Positions 50,489 through 58,936 of a stretch of DNA of 64,000 nt are shown here, one piece after another; positions within the stretch are counted from its first letter, which is position 1, and the number at the start of each line of letters is the position of its first letter. Under the pieces are notes generated by a model. It saw only the letters and a list, made by a program, of their open reading frames with translations. It was not told the DNA's origin and did not search any database. The translations under genes were made by a program, and so were the position numbers. Origin of the DNA: Streptomyces luteolus. GTDB lineage: Bacteria; Actinomycetota; Actinomycetes; Streptomycetales; Streptomycetaceae. The DNA is taken from assembly GCF_029968015.1 (NCBI RefSeq), contig NZ_JASCIS010000029.1, forward strand, positions 1 to 64,000, given 5' to 3'.

Positions 50489-53140
50489 GTGAGCGCCGAT
50501 GAGCGCAGAGAGTGCCAGCGCCCGGACTGCGAGGGCCGTTACGAGGACATGGGCGGCGGCGAGCTGTACTGCGACGTCTGCGGTCTGGCCCCGGTCGTGG
50601 CACCGCACGGCCTGCTCGCGTCCGCGCCGACGGGCCTCACCGCGCCCGCCCGCGGCAGCACCTCGGCCCGCTCCTCCCGGTCGTCCCGTTCCTCGCGCTC
50701 CTCGCGGTCGTCCACGTCCCGGCGCTCGGTCTCCGGCCGGCTGACCCGCTCCATGTCGGGCCCGGCCTCCGCTCGTTCCGTCTCGGTGCGCAGCTCCGGC
50801 TCGCCGTCCGGAGCCTCCGGGCGCGGGCGGCTCGGCGTGGGCCTGGTAGAGATGCCGCAGGTGCCGCGTCCCGACCCGCGCGCGATGGTCCAGGCGGACC
50901 CGGAGGTCCCCGAGAGGAAGCGGTTCTGCTCCCGCTCGGACTGCGGTGCGCCGGTGGGCCGGGCGCGCGGCGACCGCCCGGGGCGGACGGAAGGGTTCTG
51001 CACCAAGTGCGGCCACCCGTACTCGTTCGTGCCTAAGCTCCGCTCCGGCGACATCGTGCACGGGCAGTACGAAGTGGTGGGCTGCCTCGCGCACGGCGGG
51101 CTCGGCTGGATCTATCTCGCCATCGACCGCGCGGTGTCCGACCGCTGGGTGGTCCTCAAGGGCCTGCTCGACACCGGCGACCAGGACGCGATGGCCGCGG
51201 CCATCTCCGAGCGCCGCTTCCTCGCCGAGATCGAGCACGCCAACATCGTCCGCATCTACAACTTCGTCGAGCACCTCGACCAGCGCACCGGCTCCCTCGA
51301 CGGCTACATAGTGATGGAGTACGTCGGCGGCAAGTCCCTCAAGGAGATCGCCAACGAGCGCCGCACGGCGGAGGGCCGACGCGACCCGCTCCCGGTCGAG
51401 CAGGCCTGCGCGTACGGCATCGAGGCCCTGGAGGCGCTCGGCCACCTGCACAGCCGCAACCTCCTGTACTGCGATTTCAAGGTCGACAACGCGATTCAGC
51501 AGCAGGACCAGCTGAAGCTGATCGACATGGGTGCCGTGCGCCGCCTCGACGACCACGAGTCGGCGATCTACGGCACGGTCGGGTACCAGGCGCCCGAGGT
51601 CGCGGAGGCTGGGCCGTCCGTCGCGTCCGACCTCTACACGGTCGCGCGCACGCTCGCGGTCCTCACCTTCGACTTCCAGGGGTACACGAACTTCTTCGTG
51701 GACTCCCTGCCCGACCCCGGCAACATCGAGGTCTTCCAGCGGTACGAGTCGTTCTACCGCCTCCTGGTCCGCGCCACCGACCCCGACCCGGCCCGCCGGT
51801 TCGCCTCCGCGCAGGAGATGGCCGAGCAGCTGACGGGCGTGCTGCGCGAGGTCGTCGCCGTCCAGTCGGGCCGCCCGCGCCCGGCCCTGTCCACCCTGTT
51901 CGGGCCCGAGGTGCGGGTCACGGACACGGAGTTGTTCGTGGCGGGGGGCGGGGAGGTCTCGCGGTTGGGGGTGCGGGCCGTTGGGGGTGCGGGTTCTGTT
52001 GGGGGTGCGCGTTCCGCTGGAGGTGCGGGTTCTGTTGGGGGTGCGCGTTCCGCTGGAGGTGCCGGGCACGTCAATTCTTCTGGCACCGGAGGTGCCGGGA
52101 TGCTTGGCGGCGGAGCCGCTGGTGCGTTGGTGGGCAGAGGAGCTGCCAAGGCGGGCGCCGGAGGCGCCGGTTCCGGCGGCCACCCCGGTGCCGGGTGCCG
52201 TGTCCGCCCCCTCGACACCGCCGCGACCGCGCTCGCCCTTCCCGTGCCGCTGGTCGACGCGGGCGATCTCAACGCCGGGTTCCTGGCGGGCCTGATGGCC
52301 TCCGCGCCCGCCGAGCTGATCGCCGCGCTCGACGCCGCCCCCGCGCCCTCGGTCGAGCTGCGCCTGCGCGAGCTGCGGGCCCGCCTGGAGACGGGCGAGC
52401 TGCACGCCGCCGTGCGCTGCCTCGACGAGCTCGAACACGGCCACCCGGACGACTGGCGGGTGATCTGGTACCGCGGCCTGGTCGCCCTGACCACCGGCGA
52501 CTTCGAGACCGCCGCGCTCTCCTTCGACGCCGTCTACGACGCGTTCCCCGGCGAGCCCGCGCCGAAGCTGGCCCTCGGCGTCTGTGCCGAGGTGCTCGGG
52601 CAGTTGGACAACGCCGCCGAGTACTACCGCCTGGTGTGGACCGCCGATCCGGGATACGTCAGCGCGGCGTTCGGGCTCGCGCGGGTCCAGCTGGCCGCGG
52701 GCGACCGGCGGGCGGCGGTGCGTACCCTGGAAGCCGTTCCGGAGGCGTCGATTCACTTCACGGCGGCCCGGATCGCCGCCGTACGCGCCCGACTTCGGGA
52801 CCAGGCGGTGCACGAACCGCTGCTCGACGATCTGACCGCCGCCGCGGGGCAGGTCGAGGCGCTGCAGCACTTCGGTCTGGACGCGGTCCGCCGCGAACAA
52901 CTGTCGGCCGAGGTCCTGGGGACCGCCCTTGACTGGGTGCTCTCCGGGAGCCGGGGCACTACTGCGCCGCCGCAGGGCCCCGGCGAGACCGTGCTGCTCG
53001 GCAGCAGTCTGGACGAGCGTGGCCTGCGCTTCGGGCTCGAACGCTCGTACCGGACGCTCGCCAGGCTGGCCAAAGGCGGCGCCGAAAGGATCGAACTGGT
53101 GGAGCGGGCCAACCGCTTCCGCCCCCGGACGTGGGTGTGA
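50489..53140 (+). CDS. pknG: PknG-type serine/threonine protein kinase with zinc ribbons and TPR domain
   Basis: About 884 residues. Two Cys-rich zinc ribbons come first (CQRPDCEGRYED to YCDVCG; FCSRSDCGAP to FCTKCGHPY), the counterpart of the PknG rubredoxin domain. The kinase domain has the Lys in WVVLKGLLD, catalytic loop LLYCDFKVDN (no RD Arg) and LIDMGAV for DFG, as in PknG. A Gly/Ala/Ser linker with a 36-bp tandem repeat (51968-52063) leads to a TPR-like helical domain. It should phosphorylate FHA-type metabolic regulators. GTG 50489 has GAGGAGG five bases upstream; four ATGs (50411-50465) are possible longer starts. Confidence 0.94.
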   Translation: MSADERRECQRPDCEGRYEDMGGGELYCDVCGLAPVVAPHGLLASAPTGLTAPARGSTSARSSRSSRSSRSSRSSTSRRSVSGRLTRSMSGPASARSVSVRSSGSPSGASGRGRLGVGLVEMPQVPRPDPRAMVQADPEVPERKRFCSRSDCGAPVGRARGDRPGRTEGFCTKCGHPYSFVPKLRSGDIVHGQYEVVGCLAHGGLGWIYLAIDRAVSDRWVVLKGLLDTGDQDAMAAAISERRFLAEIEHANIVRIYNFVEHLDQRTGSLDGYIVMEYVGGKSLKEIANERRTAEGRRDPLPVEQACAYGIEALEALGHLHSRNLLYCDFKVDNAIQQQDQLKLIDMGAVRRLDDHESAIYGTVGYQAPEVAEAGPSVASDLYTVARTLAVLTFDFQGYTNFFVDSLPDPGNIEVFQRYESFYRLLVRATDPDPARRFASAQEMAEQLTGVLREVVAVQSGRPRPALSTLFGPEVRVTDTELFVAGGGEVSRLGVRAVGGAGSVGGARSAGGAGSVGGARSAGGAGHVNSSGTGGAGMLGGGAAGALVGRGAAKAGAGGAGSGGHPGAGCRVRPLDTAATALALPVPLVDAGDLNAGFLAGLMASAPAELIAALDAAPAPSVELRLRELRARLETGELHAAVRCLDELEHGHPDDWRVIWYRGLVALTTGDFETAALSFDAVYDAFPGEPAPKLALGVCAEVLGQLDNAAEYYRLVWTADPGYVSAAFGLARVQLAAGDRRAAVRTLEAVPEASIHFTAARIAAVRARLRDQAVHEPLLDDLTAAAGQVEALQHFGLDAVRREQLSAEVLGTALDWVLSGSRGTTAPPQGPGETVLLGSSLDERGLRFGLERSYRTLARLAKGGAERIELVERANRFRPRTWV
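51968..52063 (+). repeat. 36-bp tandem repeat inside the kinase linker
   Basis: A 36-bp unit with an internal 18-bp period encodes GGAGSVGGARSA twice, plus partial copies, between the kinase and TPR domains. Length changes would preserve the frame. Confidence 0.75.
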
Positions 53141-53143
53141 TTG

Positions 53144-54727
53144 ATGTCGCAGATGCACCAGGTGACCCCCGGGTCTCCTTGGCCGACGTGCCCCAGCTGT
53201 GCCGAACCGCTGGAGTCGGGTGACCTGTTCTGCGGAGCGTGTGGGTACGACCTGTCGGCCGTGCGCGCACAGCAGGAGGACCATCCCACGATCGCCATCA
53301 GCCCAGGCGCGGCGTCACCGGCCACCGAGCCCGCTCCGCCCTTCCCGGCCCCGCCGGGCGCCCCGGTCGAGTGGCCCGAGGCCCGGGAGGTGGACAGCGC
53401 GGACGTACCGGCGCCGGTGCACCTGCCCAGCGACCTCGCGGGCAGGGACTCGGCCGACGCCGAACTCCCGGCCGCCGCGAGCCCGCTCGGCACCGCACAC
53501 TCCCCCGGCGCGGCCCACTCCCCCGGCGCGGAACGCACCCCGGGAACGCAACGCACCCCGGGAACGCAACGCACTCCGGGAACGGAACGCACCCCGGGCG
53601 CGGATCACTCCGTACCGCCCCTGCCGGATGCGCCACCCATGCCGGACGTACCGCCCATGCCGGGTGTTCCGCCCGCACCGCAGGCCCCGGCCGCCCCCGG
53701 CCCCGCCCCTGCCGCCGCGAACGGCCTCGGTGACTTCGACGAGCCGTCCACGCCGTCGCGCGGCACGCCCGATCCGCGTACGGCCACACCCACACCCACG
53801 CCCCCGGCGGGCACGAAGCTCTGCGTGGCCTGCCGCGCGGGCCGTGTCGACCGGGACGGCTACTGCGAGCGCTGCGGGCACGCCCAGCCGCGCGAACGCG
53901 ACCACATGGAGCAGGAGTTGGACGCCGTGGCCGCCGTCAGCGACCGCGGCCTGCGCCACCACCGCAACGAGGACGCGTTCACGGTCTCCGCCACGGCCCT
54001 GCCCGACGGCTCCCCCGCGGTCGTCGCCGTGGTCTGCGACGGGGTCTCCTCCGCGACGCGGCCCGACGAGGCCTCGGTCGCCGCCGCCCAGGCCGCCAAC
54101 GAGTCGCTGCTCGCCGCGCTGCCCCGCGAGGTCCACCCGCAGCAGGCCATGCACGACGCGATCATCGCCGCGTCCGACGCGGTCAACTCCCTTGCGGAGC
54201 AGGGCGGTCCGGCAGCGGAGCACGACCACCACCAGAACGCCCCGGCCTGCACGATCGTCGCCTCGGTCGTCGCGGGCGGCCTGCTCGTCGTCGGCTGGGT
54301 CGGCGACTCCCGCGCGTACTGGATCCCGGCCGACCGCTCCGTCCCCGCCGCCCGCCTCACCGAGGACGACTCCTGGGCGGCGCAGATGGTCGCCGCGGGC
54401 CTGATGAACGAGGCGGAGGCGTACGCGGACGAGCGGGCCCACGCCATCACGGGCTGGCTCGGCGCGGACGCGTACGAACTGGAGCCGCACACCGCGTCGT
54501 TCAAGCCCGACCGGCCCGGTGTGGTCGTCGTGTGCACGGACGGCCTGTGGAACTACGCGGAGGGCGTCGAGGAGATGGCGGCCGCCGTGCCCGCCGACGC
54601 AGGCAGCCGGCCGTTGCACAGCGCCCAGGTCCTCGTCGGCCACGCCCTGGACGGCGGCGGGCACGACAACGTAACAGTGGCGGTGCTGCCGTTCCCCGTC
54701 GCGGCACCGGGGGCAGGCTCGGCCTGA
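53144..54727 (+). CDS. PP2C-family serine/threonine phosphatase with zinc ribbons
   Basis: A 527-residue protein. An N-terminal zinc ribbon (CPSCAEPL to FCGACGYDLS, residues 17-39) precedes a long Pro/Thr-rich linker with four RTPGT units and a second ribbon (CVACRAGR to YCERCGHAQP, about 227-248). The PP2C domain has RHHRNEDAF, VVCDGVSS, VGWVGDSRAYW, VVCTDGLWNY and GHDNVTVAVL, so all metal-binding Asp residues are present. It should reverse phosphorylation by the adjacent kinase. ATG 53144 is three bases after the kinase stop. Confidence 0.94.
   Translation: MSQMHQVTPGSPWPTCPSCAEPLESGDLFCGACGYDLSAVRAQQEDHPTIAISPGAASPATEPAPPFPAPPGAPVEWPEAREVDSADVPAPVHLPSDLAGRDSADAELPAAASPLGTAHSPGAAHSPGAERTPGTQRTPGTQRTPGTERTPGADHSVPPLPDAPPMPDVPPMPGVPPAPQAPAAPGPAPAAANGLGDFDEPSTPSRGTPDPRTATPTPTPPAGTKLCVACRAGRVDRDGYCERCGHAQPRERDHMEQELDAVAAVSDRGLRHHRNEDAFTVSATALPDGSPAVVAVVCDGVSSATRPDEASVAAAQAANESLLAALPREVHPQQAMHDAIIAASDAVNSLAEQGGPAAEHDHHQNAPACTIVASVVAGGLLVVGWVGDSRAYWIPADRSVPAARLTEDDSWAAQMVAAGLMNEAEAYADERAHAITGWLGADAYELEPHTASFKPDRPGVVVVCTDGLWNYAEGVEEMAAAVPADAGSRPLHSAQVLVGHALDGGGHDNVTVAVLPFPVAAPGAGSA
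53531..53605 (+). repeat. 18-bp tandem repeat in the phosphatase linker
   Basis: Four 18-bp units with ACGCACYCCGGGA starting at 53533, 53551, 53569 and 53587 encode RTPGTQ/RTPGTE. They add flexible Thr-rich spacer between the two zinc ribbons. Confidence 0.8.
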
Positions 54728-54826
54728 CGGGTCCCGCGGGCGACGGGGCTCGGGGGAACAGGGGAATCAGGGGCTCGCGGGAGCAGGGGAATCAGGGGAT
54801 CAGGGGAATCAAGGGGGGCACATTTC

Positions 54827-56170
54827 ATGGCCAATTTCGCGAAACCCAACGGTCCGCAGTTCGCCGTAGAGGTCTATGCGAACGAGTACCTGCCGGAGGG
54901 CGGCCGCGAGGTCAACGCCATCGTGACGGTGACGTCGGCCGGCGGCGGCACGGCCGACGGCCGTACACCGGACGGCACGAGCCCGGACGCAGCCGTGGCG
55001 ATCATGGTGGACTGCTCGGGTTCGATGGACTACCCGCCGACGAAGATGCGCGGCGCCCGTGATGCCACGGCAGCCGCGATCGACGCGCTGCGCGACGGCG
55101 TCCGCTTCGCGGTGATCGCCGGCACCCACGTCGCCGAGGAGGTCTACCCGGGCGGCGGCCGCCTCGCCGTCGCCGGTCCCCGTACGCGCGAGGCGGCCAG
55201 GCAGTCCCTGCGCCGGCTCTCCGCGGGCGGCGGCACCGCCATCGGCAGCTGGCTGCGCCTGGCCGACCGGCTCCTGAACTCCGACGGCGTCCCGGACACC
55301 GCCGTACGCCACGGCATCCTGCTGACCGACGGGCGCAACGAGCACGAGTCGCCCGAGGACCTGCGGGCCGCCCTGGACGCCGCCGCCGGCCGCTTCACCT
55401 GTGACGCACGCGGCGTCGGCACGGACTGGGAAGTGAAAGAAGTCACGGGAATCGCCTCGGCCCTGCTCGGCTCGGCCGACATCGTGGCCGACCCGGCCGA
55501 ACTGACCGCCGACTTCACCCAGCTCATGGAGACGGCGATGGGCAAGGAGATCGCCGACGTCGCACTGCGGCTGTGGACGCCGATGGGCGCGGAGATCAAG
55601 TTCGTGAAGCAGGTCGCGCCCACCGTCGAGGACGTGACCGACCGCCGCACCCCTGTCGGCCCCCGCGCGGGCGACTACCCCACCGGCTCCTGGGGCGACG
55701 AGTCCCGTGACTACCACGTATGCGTCGAGGTCCCGGACGCCGGAATCGGCCAGGAGATGCTCGCGGCCCGCGTCTCCCTGGTGATCGACCGCGGCGACGG
55801 CAACGCCCAGAGCGTCTCGCAGGGCCTGGTACGGGCGGTCTGGACGGACGACCTGGTGGCCTCCACGGCGATCAACCCCCAGGTCGCGCACTACACAGGC
55901 CAGGCCGAACTGGCACAAGTCATCCAGCAGGGACTCGACGCCCGTAAGTCCGGCGATACGGACGGGGCAACGGCCAAGCTGGGCCGCGCCGTTCAGCTGG
56001 CCGCGGGTTCGGGCAACGCGGATACGGCCAAGCTCCTTGCCAAGGTGGTCGACGTCGTCGACGCGGCGACGGGTACTGTGCGACTGAAAGCGAAGGTCGA
56101 AGAGGCCGACGAGATGACTCTCGAGACCAGGTCGACCCGAACGGTTCGCGTCAAGAACGTGCAGAAGTAA
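54827..56170 (+). CDS. VWA domain protein of the PknG locus
   Basis: The 447-residue soluble protein has a von Willebrand A domain at about 55-230. Its metal-ion-dependent adhesion site is complete: Asp62-x-Ser64-x-Ser66 (VDCSGSMD), Thr in GGGTAIG and Asp in LLTDGRNE. A beta-sandwich region follows, then a helical C-terminal part ending ETRSTRTVRVKNVQK, rich in Thr and Arg. VWA proteins act in metal-dependent protein assembly, so it may bring the phosphatase, kinase or FHA partner together. AAGGGGGG lies upstream. The preceding 99-base gap has a CAGGGGAAT-type repeat. Confidence 0.92.
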   Translation: MANFAKPNGPQFAVEVYANEYLPEGGREVNAIVTVTSAGGGTADGRTPDGTSPDAAVAIMVDCSGSMDYPPTKMRGARDATAAAIDALRDGVRFAVIAGTHVAEEVYPGGGRLAVAGPRTREAARQSLRRLSAGGGTAIGSWLRLADRLLNSDGVPDTAVRHGILLTDGRNEHESPEDLRAALDAAAGRFTCDARGVGTDWEVKEVTGIASALLGSADIVADPAELTADFTQLMETAMGKEIADVALRLWTPMGAEIKFVKQVAPTVEDVTDRRTPVGPRAGDYPTGSWGDESRDYHVCVEVPDAGIGQEMLAARVSLVIDRGDGNAQSVSQGLVRAVWTDDLVASTAINPQVAHYTGQAELAQVIQQGLDARKSGDTDGATAKLGRAVQLAAGSGNADTAKLLAKVVDVVDAATGTVRLKAKVEEADEMTLETRSTRTVRVKNVQK

Positions 56171-56200
56171 GAACGTGCAGAAGTAAGAACCTGCAGGAGT
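56155..56200 (+). repeat. 16-bp tandem repeat across the VWA stop codon
   Basis: GAACGTGCAGAAGTAA occurs at 56155-56170 (the real gene end) and 56171-56186, with a degenerate third copy at 56187-56200. The gene end appears to have been duplicated downstream. Confidence 0.85.
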
Positions 56201-56222
56201 GAAGGAGAGGGGGAGCGCCGAC

Positions 56223-57797
56223 ATGCCGACCTGCCCGAACGGACACCAGTCGGGTTCCGACGACTGGTGCGAGGTCTGCGGCCAACGCATGGCAGGAGCA
56301 GGCGCGCCGGCCGGTGCGATGCCTCCGCCGCCCCCGCCGCCCCCGGCGGCCGGTGGGTACGGCTACCCGCAGCAGCAGCCCGGCCCTCCCGCCCCTGGCG
56401 GTGGGTACGGCTACCCGCAGCAGCAGCCCGGCCCGCCCGCCCCCGGTGGTGGGTACGGCTACCCGCAGCCGGGTGCCGGAGGCCCGCAGGAGAACTGCCC
56501 GCAGTGCAACACCCCGCGCGAGGCGAACGCCCCGTTCTGCGAGGAGTGCCGGTGGAACTTCCTCACCAACACCGCGACGTCGTTCGCACCCGCGCCCCCG
56601 GCCCCGCCGGCCCCGGGCCTGAACCTGCCGCCCGGCTTCGCGCAGGCAGGACCGCCGTCCGGCGGCGGTGAGTACACGAGCTCGCGGCCCTCGCAGATGA
56701 ACCGCCCGGCGGAGCCGCTGCAGCCGGACGCGTCGATGCCGTCGATGCCGTCGCCTCCGCCTCCGCCGATGCAGGGCGGCCCGCAGCAGCCCCCGGCTCC
56801 GCAGGCACCCCAGGCACCCCAGGCACCTCAGGCACCTCAGGCACCCCAGTCCCCGCAGGGCATGCAGGGTCCGCCGCCGCCCGGCTTCCCGGATATGTCT
56901 CAGGGCGGTCCTGGTCCGCAGGGCGGCCCCGGTCCTCAGGGCTCGCTCGGTGGGCCCGGCCCGCAGGGCGGTCCCCAGCAGGGTCCGCCGCCCGGCTTCC
57001 CGCAGGGGGGTCCGCAGTCGCCGCCGCCTCCGCCGAGCCCCGGTGGCAACGACGACTGGATGATCCCGCCGCCGTCGGGCCAGGCCCCGCCGTCCCCGCA
57101 GGAGTCCATGGCGCCGCCTGCACCTCCGGCTCCCGCCCCGGCCCCGCCGCAGCCCGGCTTCCCCGACCAGGGCCCGGGCGGTCCGGGCGGCCCGGGCGGC
57201 CCCGGCGGCCCCGGCGGTCCTGGCCAGGGCTTCCCGGAGCAGGGCTTCCCCGAACAGGGCCAGCCGGGTCCGGGCCAGCCGGGTCCGGGTCCGCAGGGTC
57301 AGCCGGGCCCCGGTCTGCACGGTCAACCCGGTCCCGGTCCCGGCCAGGGCCCCGGCCCCGGCCCCGGCTTCCCGCCGCAGAACCAGGCGCCCGCGGGCTG
57401 GACGGCCACGATCGGTCCCGACCGCGAGTACTTCATGGCGATGATGCACCGCAGCGGCCCCGAGGCCTCCAGCCTCAACCTGCCCGCGTACTCCCCGGAG
57501 CAGCAGCGTCAGCTGGTCGGCAACCAGCTCACGATCGGCCGCCGCCGCCACTCCACCGGTGACACCCCCGACATCGATCTGTCGGTGCCACCGGAGGACC
57601 CGGGCGTCTCGCACCAGCACGCGGTCCTGGTCCAGCAGCCGGACGGCAGCTGGGCGGTCGTCGACCAGAACTCCACCAACGGCACCACGGTCAACGGCGG
57701 CGAGGACCCGATCCAGCCGTTCGTCCCCGTACCGCTGCAGGACGGCGACCGCGTGCACGTCGGCGCCTGGACGACGATCACGGTCCGGCGCGGCTGA
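56223..57797 (+). CDS. Zinc-ribbon, Pro/Gly-rich FHA domain protein
   Basis: A 524-residue protein. A zinc ribbon opens it (CPNGHQSGSDDWCEVCGQR), followed by a GGYGYPQQQPGPPAPG repeat, a second ribbon (CPQCNTPR to FCEECRWN), about 270 residues of Pro/Gly/Gln low complexity, and a C-terminal FHA domain (about 440-524). The phosphothreonine-binding residues are visible in LTIGRRRHS, GVSHQHA and NSTNGTTVNG. It probably binds phosphorylated partners in the circuit, playing the part of mycobacterial GarA, though far larger. ATG 56223 has GGAGAGGGGGAG upstream. Confidence 0.94.
   Translation: MPTCPNGHQSGSDDWCEVCGQRMAGAGAPAGAMPPPPPPPPAAGGYGYPQQQPGPPAPGGGYGYPQQQPGPPAPGGGYGYPQPGAGGPQENCPQCNTPREANAPFCEECRWNFLTNTATSFAPAPPAPPAPGLNLPPGFAQAGPPSGGGEYTSSRPSQMNRPAEPLQPDASMPSMPSPPPPPMQGGPQQPPAPQAPQAPQAPQAPQAPQSPQGMQGPPPPGFPDMSQGGPGPQGGPGPQGSLGGPGPQGGPQQGPPPGFPQGGPQSPPPPPSPGGNDDWMIPPPSGQAPPSPQESMAPPAPPAPAPAPPQPGFPDQGPGGPGGPGGPGGPGGPGQGFPEQGFPEQGQPGPGQPGPGPQGQPGPGLHGQPGPGPGQGPGPGPGFPPQNQAPAGWTATIGPDREYFMAMMHRSGPEASSLNLPAYSPEQQRQLVGNQLTIGRRRHSTGDTPDIDLSVPPEDPGVSHQHAVLVQQPDGSWAVVDQNSTNGTTVNGGEDPIQPFVPVPLQDGDRVHVGAWTTITVRRG
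56352..56468 (+). repeat. 48-bp tandem repeat in the FHA protein
   Basis: About two and a half 48-bp units, starting near 56352, 56400 and 56448, encode GGGYGYPQQQPGPPAP. Other short repeats (9-bp APQ codons near 56806-56850; GGP codons near 57176-57235) follow in the same gene. Confidence 0.75.
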
Positions 57798-57824
57798 CGC
57801 AGCGCGGAGCAGGACCGTCCGGGG

Positions 57825-58823
57825 TCACGGCAGCGGCCAGGCGTACGGGCCGGTTGGATCATCCAGCCAGGCCCATACGTCTGAGCCGCTCACCGTGACC
57901 CCGAACCGTTCCCGCGCCGGTTTGCCCTCGCGCCGCCAGAGCGCGAGGGCCTCGTGCGGGTCGAGCACGTCCCGGGTCAGCGTCAGCAGGAAGCGGAACA
58001 GCTCGCTGTGCAGCGCCCGCCGCGGCAGCCCGCCGGTGAGCCGCATCCGGTCCTCCTCGCGGGCCCCGCCGCGCAGCGGCACGAAGTACGCGGGCATGTG
58101 CAGGAACCGCCCCTCCGCGTGCTCCCCGTCCTGCACGTCGAGCAGGATCAGGCCCGTGGCCATCGGCGCCAGGATCCGCGCCCCCGGCCCGCACTGCGCG
58201 AGCCACGCCCGCGGCACCGTCTCCAGAGCGCAGGTCGCGATGATCCGGTCGTACGGGGCGTGCTCCGGGCAGCCGCGCGCTCCGTCCCCGGTGACCACCC
58301 TCGGGCGCAGGCCCGCCGCCGCGAGGTGCCGACGGGCGGACTCGGTGATCTCCGGGTCCAGATCGACCGTCGTGACCAGCGCGTCGCCGAGGCGATGGGC
58401 GAGCAGCGCCGCGTTGTAGCCCGTCCCGGCACCGATCTCCAGGACCGCGTCCCCGTCCCGTACGGCGAGGTCCGCGAGCATCTGCGCCATCAGGGAGGGC
58501 TGGCTGCTGGACGAGATCAGCTCGCCGTCGCGCACGCGCGTGGCCAGCGGCTCGTCCGCGTACGCCCCGCGCAGCCAGCGCTCCCGGCGGCCCGGATCGG
58601 GGTCCTCGCCCCACAGCCGCTCGTACCCCTCCGCCGTACCGACGTAGTAGTACGGCACGAACAGATGCCGCGGCACCTCCTCGAACGCCTCCCGCCAGGC
58701 CGGGTCGGAGTCGAATGCGCCACTCGCCTCGATCTCCCGCACCAGACCGGCCCGCGCCGCGGCCGCCCGCACGGCGTCGACGGCGGGCACGGCGGGCGTC
58801 TCCTGCGGCAGCTCGGCTCCCAT
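57825..58823 (-). CDS. PCMT-like protein methyltransferase
   Basis: A 332-residue SAM-dependent methyltransferase. The PCMT (protein-L-isoaspartate) pattern is clear: SSSSQPSLMAQML before motif I, then VLEIGAGTGYNAALLAHRLG, TVDLDPEI and the YDRIIATCALE segment. The family repairs or marks aspartyl residues. The C-terminal 130 residues differ from housekeeping PCMT, so the target may be specialised. It is convergent with the FHA gene (27 bases) and divergent from the globin gene. Start ATG 58823. Confidence 0.9.
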   Translation of the reverse strand: MGAELPQETPAVPAVDAVRAAAARAGLVREIEASGAFDSDPAWREAFEEVPRHLFVPYYYVGTAEGYERLWGEDPDPGRRERWLRGAYADEPLATRVRDGELISSSSQPSLMAQMLADLAVRDGDAVLEIGAGTGYNAALLAHRLGDALVTTVDLDPEITESARRHLAAAGLRPRVVTGDGARGCPEHAPYDRIIATCALETVPRAWLAQCGPGARILAPMATGLILLDVQDGEHAEGRFLHMPAYFVPLRGGAREEDRMRLTGGLPRRALHSELFRFLLTLTRDVLDPHEALALWRREGKPARERFGVTVSGSDVWAWLDDPTGPYAWPLP

Positions 58824-58936
58824 GTCCCCACTGTCCTGCGATATCCCCCCGGAGGCGAGACCCGGCGCAGGGACCTGACAGGGGAAGTCCTAGGCCTGGG
58901 GTCCTCGGTCGCCACGTCTGAGACGATGGTCGGGTG

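Noticed and set aside
50156..53284. A 1042-codon minus-strand open frame across the kinase gene
   Set aside because: High GC removes stops from the opposite strand; the plus-strand kinase motifs are decisive and the antisense product has no recognisable features.
48957..57360. CRISPR-like appearance of repeat arrays in the PknG locus
   Set aside because: The units are short, directly adjacent without unique spacers, and mostly coding; no cas genes are present.
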